DNA of 44,323 nt. It comes from Patescibacteria group bacterium. GTDB lineage: Bacteria > Patescibacteriota > Minisyncoccia > Phycocordibacterales > UBA1006. The position numbers and the translations under genes are program-made. The notes below the pieces were generated by a model. It did not search any database and was not told where the DNA came from. It saw only the letters and a program-made list of their open reading frames with translations. The stretch lies in the NCBI GenBank assembly GCA_028286885.1, contig JAQBQS010000009.1:1-44323 (forward strand), read 5' to 3'. Of the stretch, positions 24,128 through 32,273 are shown piece after piece; the stretch's first letter is position 1, and the number at the start of each line of letters is the position of its first letter.

Positions 24128-24156
24128 AATATAACATAGTTATATGACTTAATCAA
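24128..24156 (-). promoter_or_regulatory. Promoter of the 118-aa gene (A-rich leader type)
   Basis: Minus strand TTGATT, 17-nt spacer, TATATT; about 44 nt to the ATG. Confidence 0.65.
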
Positions 24157-24175
24157 GATCTGAAAAATGAGCGTA

Positions 24176-24184
24176 TGCTATAAT
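24176..24184 (+). promoter_or_regulatory. Promoter of the MBL-fold gene, predicts near-leaderless mRNA
   Basis: Extended -10 TGCTATAAT, 9 nt before the ATG at 24194. Confidence 0.75.
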
Positions 24185-24193
24185 GCCAAAACT

Positions 24194-24814
24194 ATGATTA
24201 TTACCCACCACGGAAAGGAATTTTTCAAGCTTCAGACCGGCGACATGGTTCTGGCCTTGAATCCTATCTCAAAAGACTCAAAATTTAAGACGAATGGATT
24301 CGGCGCCAATATCGCACTCGTCTCCATTAATCATGACGATTACAACGGCGCCGATTTGGTGGAATACGCAGGCAAGGTTCCGTTCGTGATCAAAGGTCCC
24401 GGCGAATATGAAATCTCGGACATTATGTTCCAGGGATGGGCGACCAAGGGATACGACGACAAGATCAACTCGATCTATTATTTCGAATTCGATGGGATGA
24501 AAATTCTGTATCTCGGCGCGATGTACCAGAGCGAGATTTCGATCGAGGCGCGGCAGGCGATCGGGGACGTGGACGTTCTGTTCGTTCCGATCGGGGGCAA
24601 GTCCGTTCTCGGCGCTGAGGCTGCGCACAAGCTCGCCGTAACATTTGGTCCGAAAGTCATCATTCCGATGGACTTCGGAACGGATCAAGAAAAAGATGCA
24701 CTCAAAGATTTCTTGAAAGAATCGGGGAGCGAGAAAGTTGCACCGATTGATAAGCTTACGATCAAGTACAAGGATATTTCGAGCAAGGAGCAGGAAATAA
24801 TCGTCATTGAATAA
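24194..24814 (+). CDS. UlaG/COG2220-like MBL-fold protein with degenerate metal site
   Basis: A 206-aa protein with the layout of a short metallo-beta-lactamase fold: MIITHHGKEFFKL at the start, ALVSINHDDYNGADLV where HxHxDH is expected, VIKGPGEYEISDI, ILYLGAMYQSEIS, DVDVLFVPIGGKSVLGAEAAHKLA, and KVIIPMDFG near the end. The canonical HxHxDH is replaced by one His and two Asp, so hydrolase activity is doubtful. An earlier start at 24167 would lie in the promoter. It is a single-gene unit. Confidence 0.75.
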   Translation: MIITHHGKEFFKLQTGDMVLALNPISKDSKFKTNGFGANIALVSINHDDYNGADLVEYAGKVPFVIKGPGEYEISDIMFQGWATKGYDDKINSIYYFEFDGMKILYLGAMYQSEISIEARQAIGDVDVLFVPIGGKSVLGAEAAHKLAVTFGPKVIIPMDFGTDQEKDALKDFLKESGSEKVAPIDKLTIKYKDISSKEQEIIVIE

Positions 24815-24817
24815 AAG

Positions 24818-24846
24818 AAAACCCCTCTCGGATGAGTGGGGTTTTT
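24818..24846 (+). terminator. Terminator of the MBL-fold gene
   Basis: AAAACCCC pairs with GGGGTTTT, with an inner CTC/GAG pair, then T. Confidence 0.85.
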
Positions 24847-24854
24847 AAATTCGA

Positions 24855-25214
24855 TTACTCGACAGGCGTCACGCTTACGATATTCGGATAGCCGTCCATC
24901 CTATGGATGCGGATTCCGTAACATCCGATTTTGTACTTCTTTCCGACAGTCATCTTGTTTTGGATGTCGGATGAGTTGTACTTGTCATATGTCCAGGTGT
25001 CGCTGTTCTGGAACACTCCCTCTTCTTCGGTAAACACCAGGTACGTGTCATCTCCTTTGATGATCTTGTGGTCCAGGCTTTTGATTGTCACTACAATTTC
25101 CCTGTACGTTTGGTGGTTAGTCTTGTAATAGAGAATTAGGAAAGGGCTGATGATCAGGCTTCCCACGATGATTACCAAGATAAGACGGCCGATTTTCTGC
25201 ATTCTTGTCAGCAT
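24855..25214 (-). CDS. Single-span membrane protein, DUF1523-like
   Basis: A 119-aa protein: a basic start (MLTRMQKIGR), one membrane helix (about 11-30), and a small beta-rich domain outside or facing the cytosol (YREIVVTIKSLDHKIIKGDDTYLVFTEE; GKKYKIGCYGIRIHRMDGYPNIVSV). The closing Y-G-x-R-I ... YPNIV pattern resembles DUF1523 proteins of phages and bacteria; this is a weak resemblance. The ATG at 25214 is chosen because an in-frame TTG at 25235 would leave almost no leader. The promoter is of the accessory type. Confidence 0.6.
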   Translation of the reverse strand: MLTRMQKIGRLILVIIVGSLIISPFLILYYKTNHQTYREIVVTIKSLDHKIIKGDDTYLVFTEEEGVFQNSDTWTYDKYNSSDIQNKMTVGKKYKIGCYGIRIHRMDGYPNIVSVTPVE

Positions 25215-25237
25215 GTTTTTTGATTTTGTTTGCAAGC

Positions 25238-25267
25238 ATTATAACACACTTATATTTAATATGTCAA
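25238..25267 (-). promoter_or_regulatory. Promoter of the DUF1523-like gene
   Basis: Minus strand TTGACA, 18-nt spacer, TATAAT; about 16-nt leader containing GCAAACAAAATCAAAAAAC. Confidence 0.8.
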
Positions 25268-25289
25268 GTAACGATTGTAAGCGGTTCCT

Positions 25290-25298
25290 TGCTATAAT
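25290..25298 (+). promoter_or_regulatory. Promoter of the 94-aa gene, predicts leaderless mRNA
   Basis: Extended -10 TGCTATAAT, 6 nt before the ATG at 25305; back to back with the DUF1523-like promoter. Confidence 0.75.
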
Positions 25299-25304
25299 TT
25301 TTGC

Positions 25305-25589
25305 ATGAAGTTTCTCTCAAAAATCAGAACCAAGAGTCCCGAGTTCCGGCTTATGCTGTCAATTGGTTGCGCGTTCGTCTTGACGGTCGTCATTGTCGGC
25401 GGATATGTTTTGATTCAGTCATCCGGAACCTCCGTGAAATCATCCGCACCGAGTCCTTTTTCAGTCGTTGCAGGATCCATCAAGGATTCCATTGTTACAA
25501 ACTCAAGTCAAAAGACGCAGGTCATTGATGCATCGGCTACGCAAACAACTCATGACGAGTCGAGCCCGTTTGGAACATCGGGGCAATAA
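25305..25589 (+). CDS. Small membrane-anchored protein, unknown
   Basis: A 94-aa protein: 15 basic residues, one membrane helix (about 16-38, MLSIGCAFVLTVVIVGGYVLI), then a Ser/Thr-rich low-complexity tail of about 55 residues likely outside the membrane. Not recognised; no enzymatic motif. Confidence 0.6.
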   Translation: MKFLSKIRTKSPEFRLMLSIGCAFVLTVVIVGGYVLIQSSGTSVKSSAPSPFSVVAGSIKDSIVTNSSQKTQVIDASATQTTHDESSPFGTSGQ

Positions 25590-25616
25590 AAAAGCCGGCA
25601 CTACGTATCGGCTTTG
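25587..25616. terminator. Shared bidirectional terminator
   Basis: AAAGCCG (25591-25597) pairs with CGGCTTT (25609-25615). It overlaps the 3' end of the minus-strand gene that stops at 25601. Confidence 0.75.
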
Positions 25617-26008
25617 CATTTTGTGTCATTGACGATCAGTATCGGCAGCTCTTGTTCAAGAGTGAACCACATTTCGCGCGGAACAGGAAACTCGACGAGG
25701 CCTAAGGCATGTCCCATCGCGAACAGCATTTCGGCCGTTTCGAACATCATCGTCCACCAACGGCCGGTGTTTTTGAAATTGGATTCGAGAAATGAGGCGC
25801 CTTTGCTTCCCGAGCTTTTCTTAAAGTCGTAAGGAAGCTCTAGGAGCATGTCCTTGATTTCTTGCTTATGGTCAAGAAGGTCGTTTGAAAAATAAATGTC
25901 ATTTTGAAGTCCGATTCCTCGGAATGATGATGCTTGGGTTTTGGAAACCCTGCACCGGAAGAAAACTTCCTTTACGTTTTTTGAGCACAGCTGGGTTTTG
26001 GTTTCCAT
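25601..26008 (-). CDS. Hypothetical protein, 135 aa
   Basis: Not recognised. Cytosolic, without signal. It contains FRCRVSKTQASSFRGIGLQNDIYFSNDLL in the first half, a helical GRWWTMMFETAEMLFAMGHALGL in the second, and ends ELPILIVNDTKCKADT. It belongs to the accessory-type genes: AAACC in the leader, no Shine-Dalgarno sequence, convergent with the 94-aa gene. Confidence 0.6.
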   Translation of the reverse strand: METKTQLCSKNVKEVFFRCRVSKTQASSFRGIGLQNDIYFSNDLLDHKQEIKDMLLELPYDFKKSSGSKGASFLESNFKNTGRWWTMMFETAEMLFAMGHALGLVEFPVPREMWFTLEQELPILIVNDTKCKADT

Positions 26009-26031
26009 GATATTGAATTGAAATGGTTTGT

Positions 26032-26062
26032 ATTATAATAACCTTTTTTATTTAAATGTCAA
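26032..26062 (-). promoter_or_regulatory. Promoter of the 135-aa gene
   Basis: Minus strand TTGACA, 19-nt spacer, TATAAT; ATG about 23 nt downstream. Confidence 0.55.
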
Positions 26063-26068
26063 GAATAG

Positions 26069-26100
26069 AAAAATCCCTTTGCTTCGAAAAGCAAAGGGAT
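26069..26100 (-). terminator. Terminator of the 119-aa gene
   Basis: ATCCCTTTGCTT pairs with AAGCAAAGGGAT around CGAA; T-run on the minus strand. Confidence 0.9.
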
Positions 26101-26107
26101 CTGATGT

Positions 26108-26467
26108 TTAAATAGAAAGACGATAGTTTAACTTTTCGTCATAGAAACCTTCAACTCTTATGTCGTTCTCTGTGAATGTTATTTTGCAGCCCTCAGTCAT
26201 GCAGACACTGAACTTACTTGCAAGTCCGGTGTAGTTGTTATTCGGATAAAACTGAAGGATCGTATTGACTCTTGTATGTTCGATATTAAAGATGTCAGCT
26301 ACAGCGTAGGAGATGGTGTCTGTGGTTAGCATTCCATGGCAAGGATAAGAAGTGAATCCGTCATCGGTTTTTAATACTATGCTTGGACCTTTCTTTAAAA
26401 ATTCTAGCATTGTTTTAATAATGGTGACGTTATCTTCGCCATCTTTCTTGAATGTAAGTGTAGGCAT
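26108..26467 (-). CDS. Hypothetical protein, 119 aa
   Basis: Not recognised. Mixed alpha/beta, soluble: TLTFKKDGEDNVTIIKTMLEFLKKGPSIVLKTDDGFTS first, VADIFNIEHTRVNTILQFYPNN in the middle, then CKITFTENDIRVEGFYDEKLN. The SYPCHGMLTTD region resembles an active-site-like turn but nothing can be assigned. Accessory-type promoter and a leader ending AAAAACAAACCAA before the ATG. Confidence 0.6.
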   Translation of the reverse strand: MPTLTFKKDGEDNVTIIKTMLEFLKKGPSIVLKTDDGFTSYPCHGMLTTDTISYAVADIFNIEHTRVNTILQFYPNNNYTGLASKFSVCMTEGCKITFTENDIRVEGFYDEKLNYRLSI

Positions 26468-26510
26468 TTGGTTTGTTTTTATTTGATTATAAATAGAGCT
26501 TTATATGGAT

Positions 26511-26538
26511 ATATTAGCATACTATATAGATAAGTCAA
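26511..26538 (-). promoter_or_regulatory. Promoter of the 119-aa gene (A-rich leader type)
   Basis: Minus strand TTGACT, 16-nt spacer, TAATAT with TGC in front. Confidence 0.75.
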
Positions 26539-26558
26539 GTATTCCAATCCTGCCAATT

Positions 26559-26567
26559 TGCTATAAT
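26559..26567 (+). promoter_or_regulatory. gyrA promoter
   Basis: Extended -10 TGCTATAAT; unlike most core genes here the ATG is 34 nt further on, with no Shine-Dalgarno sequence. Confidence 0.65.
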
Positions 26568-26601
26568 ACTCAAGCATTTAAACGATATTTTTACTATTCC
26601 T

Positions 26602-29055
26602 ATGGCAGACAAAACACCCGAAATCAAGCCCGACCACGTCAACATCATACCGATGAACATCGCGACCGAAATGCGCGAAGCCTTCATTGCATACTCGATG
26701 TCGGTCATCACGTCCCGCGCCCTTCCCGACGTCCGAGACGGATTGAAACCCGTACACCGGCGCATTCTCTACGGCATGCACGACATGGGCATTTACGCGA
26801 ACTCGAAATTCGTAAAGTCCGCAAAGGTTGTCGGAGAGGTGATGGCGAAATACCACCCGCACGGCGATGCCTCGATTTATGACTCCATGGTGAACATGGC
26901 GCAGACATTCTCGTACCGATATCCGTACGTCTGGGGACAGGGAAACTTCGGTTCGATCGACGGCGACAATGCGGCCGCGATGCGTTATACCGAGGCCAAG
27001 ATGATGAAGCTCACCGCGGAACTTCTTCGCGACCTTGAAAAAGAAACGGTTGATTTTACGCCAACCTATGATGCAACCGGCAAGGAGCCGAGTGTTTTAC
27101 CTACGGCCATTCCTGCGCTCCTTCTCAATGGTACTCTCGGTATTGCAGTAGGTATGGCGACGAACATTCCTCCTCATAACTTGACCGAGGTTATTGATGC
27201 AACTATTGCAACAATTGATAATCCCAAGATTACGAATGAAGATTTGATGGAATATGTGAAGGGGCCTGATTTCCCAATTGGAGGAATTATTTACAACAAG
27301 AAAGACATTGCTCACGCATACGCGACAGGACGCGGTCCGGTTGTTGTTCGCGGAGAAACAGAAATTGTCGAGCAGAAGAACGGATCATTCCAAATTGTCA
27401 TCACATCAATTCCGTTTCGTGCGAACAAAACGTCGATGATCGAGAAGATTGCCGAACTCGTTACCGAGAAAAAACTTACCGAGGTAAAGGCGATGCGCGA
27501 CGAATCAACGCGCGACATGCGCATGGTGCTCGACCTCAAAGCGGGAGTCAATCCGCAGAAGGTTTTAAACTACCTGTTCAAGCACACTGAACTCGAAAGC
27601 AACTTCAACTTCAACATGGTTGCACTTGTCGACGGGACGCCGCAGACGTTGGCACTCAAAGATTTCCTCACGAACTTCATTTCGCATCGACAAGTTGTCG
27701 TGCGCAGGCGAACAGAATTCGATCTGCGCAAGGCGGAAGCACGTGCTCATATCTTGGAAGGGTTGAAGATCGCGCTCGACCACATCGACGAGGTCATCAA
27801 ATTGATCCGCGCGTCGCGTGATACCACGGATGCCAAGGAAGGACTCATGAAAAAATTCAAGCTCTCCGAGATTCAGGCGCTTGCCATCTTGGACATGAAG
27901 CTTCAGAAACTGGCTGGACTCGAGCGCAAGAAAGTCGAGGACGAGCTCAAGGAAGTCCTCGGCGTTATTTCAGATTTGAAAGCCTTGCTTGCGTCAGTTG
28001 CCAAGATGATGAAGATCATCCGGACGGAATTGGTTGATATCAAGGAAAAATACGGCGACGAGCGCCGAACGAAAGTCGTCGCAAAGGCGGTTGGAAATAT
28101 TTCAGACGAGGACTTGATCGCTGATACGAATGCGGCTCTCGTCTACACGGCTGGCGGTTACATCAAGCGAACCGATCCGACCGAATACAAATCGCAGAAA
28201 CGCGGTGGCGTCGGCGTCGTTGATCTCGACACTAAAGAAGAAGATGTCGTGACGCATTTGCTCACGGCGTCCACCCACAGCGACCTGCTCTTCTTCACAG
28301 ACTTGGGCAAGGTGTACCAGATCAAGATGTACGACATCATGGAGGGGCGTCGCGCAACCAAGGGCAAGTCAATCATGAATTACTTGTCGCTTGCGGATAA
28401 CGAAAAAGTTACAAGTATATTGCCAGTTCCGAAGGGGGCCGACAGCCAAGGCAAGTCGATCTTCTTCGTTACTAAACAGGGAACGATCAAGAAGGTTCCG
28501 GCCGATTCATTCTCGACCGTACGAAGGTCAGGATTGATCGCAATCGGACTCAACGGCGGCGATACGCTCCTCGGTACGGTCATGACGCAGAAGGGAGACA
28601 CAGTATGCCTCATCACATCCGACGGCCAATCAATTCGATTTGCGGAATCAGACGTCCGCGATATGGGTCGCACTGCAGCGGGTGTTCGGGGAATCAATCT
28701 CGACAAGTCTGATGCGGTTGTCGGACTCGGCGTGGTGAACGACTCGATGAAGAATCCGACGCTTATGGTCATGTCTGATCACGGATACGGCAAGCGAACC
28801 GCAATCGACGAGTACAAGGTTCAGGGACGAGGCGGTTCCGGAATCAAGACGGCGAACGTTACGGACAAGACAGGTCCGATCGTCGGCGCGAAAATCGTAA
28901 CAGACGATAACACGGAACTCATTGCGATTTCCAAGAAGTCGCAAGTCATCCGAACCGAGATTGAATCTATTCCGGTTCTGTCGCGAGCAACACAAGGTGT
29001 TCGCGTGATGAAACTTCGGGAAGGGGATTCGCTTGCGAGCTTGACGCTGCTTTAA
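26602..29055 (+). CDS. gyrA: DNA gyrase subunit A
   Basis: An 817-aa type II topoisomerase A subunit that cuts and rejoins DNA to add negative supercoils with GyrB. The catalytic Tyr129 is in AAMRYTEAKM. The quinolone region reads HPHGDASIYDS (86-96): Ala90 at the position of E. coli Ser83, Asp94 at Asp87. The C-terminal beta-pinwheel carries a GyrA box, QKRGGVG, which marks gyrase rather than topoisomerase IV. gyrB is not in the window. Confidence 0.95.
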   Translation: MADKTPEIKPDHVNIIPMNIATEMREAFIAYSMSVITSRALPDVRDGLKPVHRRILYGMHDMGIYANSKFVKSAKVVGEVMAKYHPHGDASIYDSMVNMAQTFSYRYPYVWGQGNFGSIDGDNAAAMRYTEAKMMKLTAELLRDLEKETVDFTPTYDATGKEPSVLPTAIPALLLNGTLGIAVGMATNIPPHNLTEVIDATIATIDNPKITNEDLMEYVKGPDFPIGGIIYNKKDIAHAYATGRGPVVVRGETEIVEQKNGSFQIVITSIPFRANKTSMIEKIAELVTEKKLTEVKAMRDESTRDMRMVLDLKAGVNPQKVLNYLFKHTELESNFNFNMVALVDGTPQTLALKDFLTNFISHRQVVVRRRTEFDLRKAEARAHILEGLKIALDHIDEVIKLIRASRDTTDAKEGLMKKFKLSEIQALAILDMKLQKLAGLERKKVEDELKEVLGVISDLKALLASVAKMMKIIRTELVDIKEKYGDERRTKVVAKAVGNISDEDLIADTNAALVYTAGGYIKRTDPTEYKSQKRGGVGVVDLDTKEEDVVTHLLTASTHSDLLFFTDLGKVYQIKMYDIMEGRRATKGKSIMNYLSLADNEKVTSILPVPKGADSQGKSIFFVTKQGTIKKVPADSFSTVRRSGLIAIGLNGGDTLLGTVMTQKGDTVCLITSDGQSIRFAESDVRDMGRTAAGVRGINLDKSDAVVGLGVVNDSMKNPTLMVMSDHGYGKRTAIDEYKVQGRGGSGIKTANVTDKTGPIVGAKIVTDDNTELIAISKKSQVIRTEIESIPVLSRATQGVRVMKLREGDSLASLTLL

Positions 29056-29065
29056 AATTCAAATC

Positions 29066-29097
29066 AAAAAATATCCGAGAATTCTCGGATATTTTTT
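29066..29097 (+). terminator. gyrA terminator
   Basis: 14-bp stem AAAAAATATCCGAG/CTCGGATATTTTTT, loop AATT. Confidence 0.95.
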
Positions 29098-29103
29098 GTA
29101 AAT

Positions 29104-29133
29104 AAAAAACCGGCTGCAGAGCAGCGCGGTTTG
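29104..29133 (-). terminator. Terminator of the radical-SAM-like gene
   Basis: Minus strand AACCG-c-GCTGC / GCAGC-CGGTT, loop TCT, then T-run. Confidence 0.8.
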
Positions 29134-29138
29134 TAATG

Positions 29139-30242
29139 TTACTCAACAGGAACGAGAAGTTCTTTTCTCATGGCGGCAAATTTCTTCATGGATTTCGCCG
29201 GTGCGATGTAATTCTTTTCCGCCTTGAGGAACTCGAGGTTTTGCTTCAGGATGCTAAGCTCCATGGCATGCAGCGCGTCGGTACTTGTCCCGTGCTCCTT
29301 GAGGAGATCGCGAAACTCTTCATGCGACACCCAGATGACCGGATTGTTCACATAGAGCGAAGAATGGTGGAACATGATTCCCTCAGGAGTGAACGAAAAT
29401 GATGGAATTCCGTCCAATTTGACACTGTTAATGAGCTGGTTCGCCTGATGAATATTGATATCCTTCTTTGACATCTCTTTTGGGTATCGAGGTATCGTGA
29501 TCATGCGTCCGTGCACAAACATCTTGAGGTTCCTATCGGAGGGGAATGAGTCCATCAGAAGCGAGTTGTACACGATAGGAGCTATGTACTGCATGAGGGT
29601 GAACTTTTTCTGAACCAACTTCGGAAAATCTTTTGTCTCCAAAATTTTATAGAGTACCTGATTGTAAATGCGCGATTGACGCGCCTCGATCATCATGAGT
29701 TCCTTGTTAAACGATTTGTACGGAACCATGTTCGAATGGACTTCAACTTCAATAATGCGTTTCTTGGTATAGATCTTGAGTTCTCTCATGAGAGCCAGGA
29801 GATCGTAGATGAGTTCGCTTTCTTCTTTTGTCATGCGAAACGCATCTTTTGGATAGAACGTGCCGGAGATGCTCTCGAGTTTGAATTCCTTCGAATGGTT
29901 TTCGAGTCCCAGGAGTTGTTCTTTCGTGACATTCAGAAGTTCGGCAAATGACATCGCGTCTTTTGGATCGAAACCGTAGCGCAGTGTTTTAAAGCGCGAA
30001 AAGTCGGATACGAGATTTGAGATATGTGATTGCATATCCTGAACCGGGCCGGCATATACCATCCCATGGGAGATGTTGAGATTGATCATGATCTCCTCAA
30101 AAAGCTTGTATGATGCCAGAACTTCAGGGTTTGTTGATCCTGTATTCTTGACATCTTCACGGCGTGAGAGAGGACAGAGACTGCAACCCGCGGCGCACGA
30201 TTGGCTGGTTGGAAAGATTTCCATTTCGATTATTTTCTTCAT
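29139..30242 (-). CDS. Radical-SAM-like protein, unknown function
   Basis: A 367-aa protein whose N-terminus has CAAGCSLC (CxxxCxxC), the 4Fe-4S motif of radical SAM enzymes, at residues 16-23 after a beta-strand (IIEMEIFPTSQS). GPVQDMQSHISNLVSDFSRFKTLRYGFDP could be the next parts of the barrel; the later sequence is helical and not recognised. An in-frame start at 30275 lies upstream of the promoter's -10 box; 30242 is preferred. No substrate or partner gene is adjacent. The iron-sulfur motif is clear, the fold beyond it uncertain. Confidence 0.55.
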   Translation of the reverse strand: MKKIIEMEIFPTSQSCAAGCSLCPLSRREDVKNTGSTNPEVLASYKLFEEIMINLNISHGMVYAGPVQDMQSHISNLVSDFSRFKTLRYGFDPKDAMSFAELLNVTKEQLLGLENHSKEFKLESISGTFYPKDAFRMTKEESELIYDLLALMRELKIYTKKRIIEVEVHSNMVPYKSFNKELMMIEARQSRIYNQVLYKILETKDFPKLVQKKFTLMQYIAPIVYNSLLMDSFPSDRNLKMFVHGRMITIPRYPKEMSKKDINIHQANQLINSVKLDGIPSFSFTPEGIMFHHSSLYVNNPVIWVSHEEFRDLLKEHGTSTDALHAMELSILKQNLEFLKAEKNYIAPAKSMKKFAAMRKELLVPVE

Positions 30243-30265
30243 TTGTAATGGTATTTGTTTGCGCG

Positions 30266-30294
30266 AGAATATCATCTATTTATCACCAAGTCAA
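30266..30294 (-). promoter_or_regulatory. Promoter of the radical-SAM-like gene
   Basis: Minus strand TTGACT, 17-nt spacer, TATTCT; leader contains GCAAACAAATACC. Confidence 0.7.
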
Positions 30295-30318
30295 GTATGA
30301 CTAACTCGCGAGCTCTAA

Positions 30319-30324
30319 TATAAT
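30319..30324 (+). promoter_or_regulatory. -10 box of the methyltransferase/solute-binding unit, predicts leaderless mRNA
   Basis: TATAAT, 6 nt before the ATG at 30331. Confidence 0.65.
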
Positions 30325-30330
30325 GAATGC

Positions 30331-30858
30331 ATGTTTTCAGATCCTCAAAAGATAATCGATTCGCTGCCGATTGAGATCGGTTCGTCCGTTGCCGATCTCG
30401 GAGCGGGAACCGGAGCGTGGAGCATTTTACTTGCCAAGAAAGTCGGATCGACGGGGAAGGTCTACGCATGCGAAGTCCAGAAGGACATGCTCGTTCGCAT
30501 TGAAAACGAAGCAAAGCAGCATAATATAACTAATATCCAGACTGTCTGGTCAAACGTTGAAAATCATCAGGGAACAAAACTGCGCGACGCGTCCGTTGAT
30601 TGGGCGATCGCGGCGAACGTTCTGTTTCAAGTTGAAGACCAGCCGGGCTTTATCAAGGAAATTTCGCGAATTCTAAAACCCGGGGGCAAATGCCTTCTTG
30701 TCGATTGGAAGGAAAGTTTCGGAAATCTCGGTCCGCACGAAAAGGATGTTGTGAGCGAAACCGAGGCGACGGAACAGTTCGCCATTGCCGGACTGCGCAG
30801 GACGCAATCCGTAATCGATGGCGGTTCCCACCATTACGCGATTATCTTTGCAAAGTAA
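30331..30858 (+). CDS. SAM-dependent methyltransferase (UbiE/Methyltransf_31-like)
   Basis: A 175-aa class I methyltransferase: motif I VADLGAGTGAWSILLA (about 20-35), the acidic end of strand 2 in VYACEVQKDML, NVENHQGTKLRDASVDWAIAANVLFQVED, and LKPGGKCLLVDWKES. The substrate is unknown. The next gene, a solute-binding protein, starts 4 nt after its stop and shares its transcript. Confidence 0.85.
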   Translation: MFSDPQKIIDSLPIEIGSSVADLGAGTGAWSILLAKKVGSTGKVYACEVQKDMLVRIENEAKQHNITNIQTVWSNVENHQGTKLRDASVDWAIAANVLFQVEDQPGFIKEISRILKPGGKCLLVDWKESFGNLGPHEKDVVSETEATEQFAIAGLRRTQSVIDGGSHHYAIIFAK

Positions 30859-30862
30859 AGTT

Positions 30863-32209
30863 ATGAAAAAATTCTCCATTTTTCAAATCGTAGTGTACGT
30901 GCTGTGCATCATCGGCATTATTTTCGCCATTCTCATTTTCTCCGGAAAAATTTCAGTCGGCAAGGATTCGAAGTCATCAGTTTCAGGAACCGTTACGATG
31001 TGGGGAACGCTCCCGTCTGAAACTATGGGAAATGCGCTTGCCCTTGTTGCCGGCGCATATCCCGATCTGCATGTCGTGTATTCCCAAAAAGATCCCGCAA
31101 CGATGCAGTCGGATTTTGTGAATGCGCTGGCATCGGGAACGGGGCCTGATTTGATCCAGCTCAGTCCCGCGGATGTCGTCAAGAATTCCGACAAGCTTCT
31201 GACGATCCCGTTTGCGAGCCTGCCGCAGAACACTTACTTGAATACGTTTGTCGATGAGTCGGCGCTTTATTTGAATTCTACGGGAACCGTGGGACTCCCG
31301 ATCTTCATCGATCCGATGGTGATGTATTACAATCGCGACCTTCTCGCCTCGTCGTTTTCCGTATCGGCTCCCAAAACCTGGGACGATGTCGTTGCGCTCA
31401 ACAAGAAAATGACGACCAAGGATGATGCGGGACAGCTTTCGGTTGAAACAGTCGCGCTCGGCACATATTCCAATATCACGCATGCCAAGGAGTTGTTGGC
31501 GCTTCTCGCATTCCAGACAGGCAACAGCTTGGTCAAGATAAATCCGGCAACGAACAAATATGCGTCGCAGTTTGCTACTATTGATCCGAAAACGGGAGCA
31601 TCCATTGCAACGGTATTTAGATACTATACGCAATTTGCGAATCCATCGGACGCGGATCATTATTCATGGAACGATTCGCTGCCGCTTGATTCTACGCAGT
31701 TTATCGCCGGAAGGCTTGGCCTCTATTTCGGATATGCGAGCGAACTTGCTTCTATCCGTGCCAAGAATCCGAATCTCAATTTCGCCGTTGCGGCAATGCC
31801 GCAGTCGAGCAAGTTCCCGACGAAGGCAACCTATGGAAAAATGATCGGGGTCGGCATTACGAAAATTTCCAAGAATCAGGCGCTTGGCGTGATGGTAGCG
31901 AACTTGATGGCAAGCCAGACGTTCATCAATTCTTATTTTATCTTCGATACGACGCTCGCGCCTGCGCGCAAGGACATGCTTGCGGCAGACCAGTCAGGAG
32001 ATGCTACCAAGGCGCTCGTGTATAACTCGGCGATCATTGCGCGCGGTTGGCTCGATCCAGATCCCGCACAGACAAATGATCTCTTCAAGAGGTTTGTCAC
32101 GCAGATTAATGCCGGACTCATCCTGCCCGAAGGAGTTCTCTCAGGAGGCAATTCATTGATCCAAGGAATCCTTGATAGCTTCCAGAAGGATCCGGCGCCC
32201 GTATCCTAA
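30863..32209 (+). CDS. Membrane-anchored extracellular solute-binding protein
   Basis: A 448-aa family 1 (sugar-type) solute-binding protein. An uncleaved N-terminal membrane helix (about 6-27, no lipobox) is followed by GTVTMWGTLPSETMGNAL, typical of the domain start, TGPDLIQLSPADVV, and GLPIFIDPMVMYYNRDLL in the hinge region. No ABC permease or ATPase gene is adjacent, so its partner is unknown. It precedes the T4SS_pilin-like surface genes but is separated from them by a terminator. The start at 30863 is chosen because an earlier one overlaps the methyltransferase. Confidence 0.8.
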   Translation: MKKFSIFQIVVYVLCIIGIIFAILIFSGKISVGKDSKSSVSGTVTMWGTLPSETMGNALALVAGAYPDLHVVYSQKDPATMQSDFVNALASGTGPDLIQLSPADVVKNSDKLLTIPFASLPQNTYLNTFVDESALYLNSTGTVGLPIFIDPMVMYYNRDLLASSFSVSAPKTWDDVVALNKKMTTKDDAGQLSVETVALGTYSNITHAKELLALLAFQTGNSLVKINPATNKYASQFATIDPKTGASIATVFRYYTQFANPSDADHYSWNDSLPLDSTQFIAGRLGLYFGYASELASIRAKNPNLNFAVAAMPQSSKFPTKATYGKMIGVGITKISKNQALGVMVANLMASQTFINSYFIFDTTLAPARKDMLAADQSGDATKALVYNSAIIARGWLDPDPAQTNDLFKRFVTQINAGLILPEGVLSGGNSLIQGILDSFQKDPAPVS

Positions 32210-32246
32210 AAAAAGACCGCAATCCGTTGTGGTCTTTTTGTTTTTT
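32208..32246 (+). terminator. Terminator of the solute-binding gene
   Basis: AAAAAAAGACC pairs with GGTCTTTTT around GCAATCCGTTGT, then T-run. Confidence 0.85.
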
Positions 32247-32260
32247 AATTTTTTGCAAGG

Positions 32261-32266
32261 TATACT
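32261..32266 (+). promoter_or_regulatory. -10 box of the surface-protein operon, predicts leaderless mRNA
   Basis: TATACT, 7 nt before the ATG at 32274. Confidence 0.65.
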
Positions 32267-32273
32267 GTCAGAC

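Noticed and set aside
32172-32273. 34-residue N-terminal extension of the 516-aa surface protein
   Set aside because: It would cross the preceding terminator and the -10 box; the signal peptide begins at 32274.
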